From Bacteroidales bacterium (GTDB taxonomy: Bacteria > Bacteroidota > Bacteroidia > Bacteroidales > UBA3663), in NCBI GenBank assembly GCA_017449065.1, contig JAFSKF010000011.1, forward strand, positions 1 to 45,657: a stretch of DNA of 45,657 nt, given 5' to 3'. Below are positions 43,004 through 45,657 of the stretch, one piece after another (position 1 is the stretch's first letter; each line of letters starts with the position of its first letter). The translations under genes and the position numbers were made by a program. The notes under the pieces are model-generated. The model was not told where the DNA came from. It searched no databases and saw only the letters and a list, made by a program, of their open reading frames with translations.

Positions 43004-43468
43004 ATGGCAAACGAAGTAAGAATTGACAAATGGCTTTGGGCGGTACGCATCTTCAAGACGCGCACCATTGCCTCCGATGCCATCAAGATGGGACGTGTTT
43101 CCATTGGCGGACAGAAAATCAAGGCATCGCGTAATGTCAAGGTGGGTGAAATCATCGACGTCCGCAAGCCGCCTATCACCTATTCGTTCAAGGTGCTGGC
43201 TTTGAGCGACCACCGGATGGGTGCAAAGATGGTGCCCGGATTCATGGAGAATGTCACCAAACAAGAACAACTCGACCTGCTCCAGATGAACCGTATTTCC
43301 GGTTTTATCGATCGTGCCAAAGGCTTGGGACGCCCGACGAAGAAGGACCGTCGCGAAATAGACGATTTCAGCACGCCGGAATACGTCGATGAATTCGACT
43401 TCTCCCTTGAAGATCTTGATGAATTTGACGAAGAGGATTGGAAAGAAATTGGTTTGAACAACCAGTAG
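43004..43468 (+). CDS. hslR: S4-domain RNA-binding protein, Hsp15-like
   Basis: A 154-residue protein with an N-terminal S4 domain (about 5-70; RIDKWLWAVRIFKTRTIASDAI, GRVSIGGQKIKASRNVKVGEII). In E. coli Hsp15 binds stalled 50S subunits with nascent chains. The C-terminal about 50 residues are very acidic (SLEDLDEFDEEDW). The neighbour pth fits a ribosome-rescue role. Confidence 0.88.
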   Translation: MANEVRIDKWLWAVRIFKTRTIASDAIKMGRVSIGGQKIKASRNVKVGEIIDVRKPPITYSFKVLALSDHRMGAKMVPGFMENVTKQEQLDLLQMNRISGFIDRAKGLGRPTKKDRREIDDFSTPEYVDEFDFSLEDLDEFDEEDWKEIGLNNQ

Positions 43469-43472
43469 ATAC

Positions 43473-43574
43473 AAAAAAAGAAGGTCGTCATCACGACGAC
43501 CATCTTCACTAACCTTAAATCTTATACCATGAAAAACACAGTGCAAAGATAGCATCATTTTTTTACATAGCAAA
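43473..43574 (-). ncRNA. Candidate short RNA gene between S4 gene and cca (minus strand)
   Basis: On the minus strand a canonical promoter, TTTG (43574-43571), 19-bp spacer, TATCTTTG (43551-43544), is followed about 40 nt later by a terminator: GGTCGTC (43501-43495), loop GTGAT, GACGACC (43489-43483), extended by GAAG/CTTC, then seven T (43479-43473). The predicted transcript is about 65 nt, starting near 43538. No ORF with a stop codon before the terminator other than a two-codon one. Could be a small RNA; the same hairpin could also slow plus-strand transcription. Confidence 0.4.
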
Positions 43575-43598
43575 TAAATTAAATAAAAATAATCCGAA

Positions 43599-45044
43599 AT
43601 GATAAAAAAACTGACCCAAAAAGATTTGATTTGTCATTTGAACATGCCAATCTTTGAAATTATTGGGGAAGAAGCGGATGCCTTGGACAGGGAATGCTAC
43701 GTGGTGGGCGGATACGTTCGCGACATTTTTCTCGACCGTCCGTCCAAGGACATCGACTGCGTTACGGTGGGTAGTGGCATCGAACTGGCACAAAAAGTGG
43801 CAAAACGGTTAGGACGCGGTGCACATCTCTCCGTATTCCGCAATTTCGGAACTGCTCAAGTCAAGTTCAAGGGCATGGAAGTGGAATTTGTCGGAGCGCG
43901 TAAGGAAAGTTACAGCCACGACAGCCGCAAACCGGTGGTTGAAGACGGAACGCTGGAGGATGACCAGAACCGGCGCGACCTTACCATCAACGACATGGCT
44001 ATCTGCCTGAACAAAGCCCGGTTCGGTGAGCTGGTCGATCCATTTAACGGCATCGACGATCTGGAGAAAGGTTTGATCCGGACTCCGCTGAACCCTGACA
44101 TCACGTTCAGCGACGATCCCTTGCGTATGCTGCGGGCTATCCGGTTTGCCTGCAGATTCGAATTCAGGATTGTGCCCGACACCTTCGAGGCGATTGCCCG
44201 CAACCGCGAACGCATCAGAATCATTTCCGGCGAGCGCATCATCGACGAGCTGAACAAAATCATGCTCTGCGAAAAGCCTTCCATCGGTTGGATCTTGCTG
44301 CAGCGGTGCGGTCTGTTGCAAATCATCTTGCCCGAACTGCAGGCTTTGGCCGGCATTGAGACGCGCGAAGGTCGCGGACACAAGGACAATTTCATCCATA
44401 CGGTAATGGTGTTGGACAATGTGTGTCGTGCAGAACGCGAGGCGGGCAAGGAACCGAACCTCTGGCTCCACTGGGCAGCACTGATGCACGATTTTGGCAA
44501 AGCCAAAGCCAAAGCCTGGGACGATAAGGTCGGATGGACTTTCCACAATCACGACTATCTCGGTTCGCGCATGATTTTGCCGGTTTTCCGTCGCCTGAAA
44601 CTCCCGCTGGGTGCAGAAGAGAAATTCGTCGAAAAACTGGTGCTTCTGCACATGCGTCCGATCAATCTGGCAGAAGAAGGCATCACCGACAGCGCCATCC
44701 GTCGTGTCCTGTTCGAGGCCGGCGACGACATCGAAGAACTGATGATGCTTTGCGAGGCGGATATCACGTCTAAGATTCCGGAAAAGGTGCAACGCTTCCT
44801 GAAGAATTTCAAGATTGTCCGGCAGAAGATGCAGGAGATTGAAGAAAAGGACCGCATCCGCAACTGGCAACCACCGGTTGACGGACTTGAAATCATGCAG
44901 CGCTATCAGCTTACCCCCTGCCGCGAGGTCGGTATTCTGAAAGATTCTCTGAAAGACGCCATCCTCGACGGCGAATGTGGCAACAACCGCGAGGAAGCGT
45001 TGGTTTTCCTTGACAACAAAGCCCATGAAATCGGAATCCTATAA
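43599..45044 (+). CDS. cca: CCA tRNA nucleotidyltransferase, HD-domain type
   Basis: A 481-residue class II nucleotidyltransferase: head domain with VVGGYVRDIFLDRPSKDIDCV (Gly-Gly, Arg-Asp and DXD), RRDLTINDMA, RAIRFACRF, and a C-terminal HD domain with HWAALMHDFGKAKAK. Adds or repairs the CCA tail of tRNA. Its end overlaps yraN by 20 bp. Confidence 0.93.
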   Translation: MIKKLTQKDLICHLNMPIFEIIGEEADALDRECYVVGGYVRDIFLDRPSKDIDCVTVGSGIELAQKVAKRLGRGAHLSVFRNFGTAQVKFKGMEVEFVGARKESYSHDSRKPVVEDGTLEDDQNRRDLTINDMAICLNKARFGELVDPFNGIDDLEKGLIRTPLNPDITFSDDPLRMLRAIRFACRFEFRIVPDTFEAIARNRERIRIISGERIIDELNKIMLCEKPSIGWILLQRCGLLQIILPELQALAGIETREGRGHKDNFIHTVMVLDNVCRAEREAGKEPNLWLHWAALMHDFGKAKAKAWDDKVGWTFHNHDYLGSRMILPVFRRLKLPLGAEEKFVEKLVLLHMRPINLAEEGITDSAIRRVLFEAGDDIEELMMLCEADITSKIPEKVQRFLKNFKIVRQKMQEIEEKDRIRNWQPPVDGLEIMQRYQLTPCREVGILKDSLKDAILDGECGNNREEALVFLDNKAHEIGIL

Positions 45045-45402
45045 ACTGGGCAAGGACGGCGAGCAGCTGGCAGCTTCTTTCCTGAAGCAGCAAGGGTATT
45101 CCATCCTGGAGGAACGCTGGCATTTCCATCATCTGGAACTCGACATCATCGCCATCGACAACGAGAAACATGAAATTGTGTTCGTGGAAGTGAAAACCCG
45201 CGCCACGATGGAATACGGAACACCGGAAGAGGCGGTCGATTATAAGAAAATCATGCGATGCGTCAATGCCGCAGATGTCTATCTGAAAATGCACCACTGC
45301 ACCCTCGACTGGCGTTTCGACATCATCTCCGTGATCGACAACGGACACGATGATCCGCACATCGATCATATCAAAGAAGCATTTTATCCGCCTTTGGGAT
45401 GA
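45025..45402 (+). CDS. yraN: YraN/UPF0102 family endonuclease-like protein
   Basis: A 125-residue protein starting at the internal ATG 45025 (MKSESYKLGKDGEQLAASFL), which places the family start correctly; an upstream ATG at 44977 inside cca would add 16 unrelated residues. PD-(D/E)XK-like residues are seen in LELDIIAID and VFVEVKTR. Role unknown; often linked to DNA processing or competence. Confidence 0.88.
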   Translation: MKSESYKLGKDGEQLAASFLKQQGYSILEERWHFHHLELDIIAIDNEKHEIVFVEVKTRATMEYGTPEEAVDYKKIMRCVNAADVYLKMHHCTLDWRFDIISVIDNGHDDPHIDHIKEAFYPPLG

Positions 45403-45404
45403 AA

Positions 45405-45530
45405 TTTTAATTAATTACGAATTACAAATTACAGATTACGAATTACTAATTACAAATTACGGATTACTAATTACAAATTACGGATTACTAATTACAAATT
45501 ACGGATTACTAATTACGACGGATTACGAGA
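45405..45530. repeat. Tandem AT-rich array with 21-bp period
   Basis: About 125 bp of ATTACGAATTACAAATTAC-type units. At least three consecutive 21-bp units (containing CTAATTACAAATTACGG) are exact: GGATTA recurs at 45461, 45482 and 45503. Spacer-free, so not CRISPR. Related to 41440-41492 in inverted orientation. Confidence 0.85.
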
Positions 45531-45604
45531 ATAATAACTAATTGAAGTTTCGGAAGTTAATCAAAAAGAGAATATATAGGAGCAAAAAAGGCATTGGAAT
45601 CTTG

Positions 45605-45636
45605 CATATATCGCAAGAAAAGAGTACTTTTACGTC
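45605..45636 (+). promoter_or_regulatory. Weak promoter-like sequence near window end
   Basis: CTTG at about 45602-45605, 20-bp spacer, TACTTTTA at about 45626-45633 resemble a Bacteroidetes promoter (TTTG, TAnnTTTG) with a mismatch in each element. It may drive a gene beyond the window. A small stem CTTGC/GCAAG overlaps it. Confidence 0.25.
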
Positions 45637-45657
45637 GCCAAACAAAAAGACTCATTA

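Noticed and set aside
43180..43509. Leader peptide (VVVMTTFFF) on the minus strand
   Set aside because: The frame has no stop before the terminator and runs on as antisense to the S4 gene; the start lies in the terminator stem itself. A small RNA is the better reading.
45405..45530. CRISPR-like periodic array
   Set aside because: The 21-bp units follow each other with no unique spacers, and no cas gene is near.

Overview
The window looks like the chromosome of a Bacteroidales bacterium, most like Prevotellaceae or Bacteroidaceae. The evidence is: Bacteroidetes-type promoters (TTTG, 19-20 bp, TAnnTTTG) at several loci; a GldE-like CNNM/CBS protein; two secreted M6 proteases ending in short YDLxGR...G-type C-terminal motifs; a DUF4369 lipoprotein; and a co-directional Wzx/Wzy polysaccharide locus with PglC- and PglE-like enzymes. 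There is no rRNA, tRNA, CRISPR array, transposase or phage gene that I can support.

Layout. (1) 1-2045: a GH43-type lipoprotein gene bracketed by imperfect inverted repeats of about 145 bp, with a third partial copy beyond. (2) 2094-3800: a hipBA-type toxin-antitoxin pair on the minus strand with a nested palindrome centred on its promoter. (3) 3872-22632: an 18-gene minus-strand exopolysaccharide/capsule operon, gaps 3-42 bp or short overlaps, preceded by an AAA-ATPase/PD-(D/E)XK gene (22721-24310) that shares a 24-bp leader with the flippase gene. (4) 24358-25076: a gene-free stretch of about 0.7 kb with a large palindrome, a bidirectional terminator and a promoter. (5) 25077-34102: an SDR enzyme, a GDSL esterase, a coiled-coil lipoprotein, and the pentose-phosphate genes rpiB and tkt interleaved with two paralogous M6 proteases. 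(6) 34263-41418: a minus-strand housekeeping run ilvE-kdsC-maf-DUF4369-ruvC-cdaA-gldE-like-GT39. (7) 41640-45402: a plus-strand translation block rplY-pth-S4-cca-yraN, with related short AT-rich repeats lying outside both ends in opposite orientation.

The most interesting system is the polysaccharide operon. It has the Wzx/Wzy core (flippase, polymerase, PglC-like phosphoglycosyl transferase, PglE-like aminotransferase, PglD/NeuD-like acyltransferase) plus an unusual acyl-activation kit: a stand-alone AMP ligase, a stand-alone acyl carrier protein, a ketoreductase-like SDR, and one 815-residue protein fusing a left-handed beta-helix acyltransferase, a carrier domain and an adenylation domain. 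Two pyruvyl-transferase-like proteins, a Stealth phosphotransferase and a MurB-like flavoprotein suggest acidic, phosphodiester or lactyl decorations. My inference is a surface polysaccharide built on a 4-amino-4,6-dideoxy sugar whose amine, or another position, carries an acyl or aminoacyl group delivered by a carrier protein. A G8 tract near the 5' end of the flippase gene, where a one-base change in either direction gives an immediate stop, could make the locus phase-variable.

All functional calls come from reading motifs and layout. No database search was possible. Repeat and promoter claims are direct readings of the bases.
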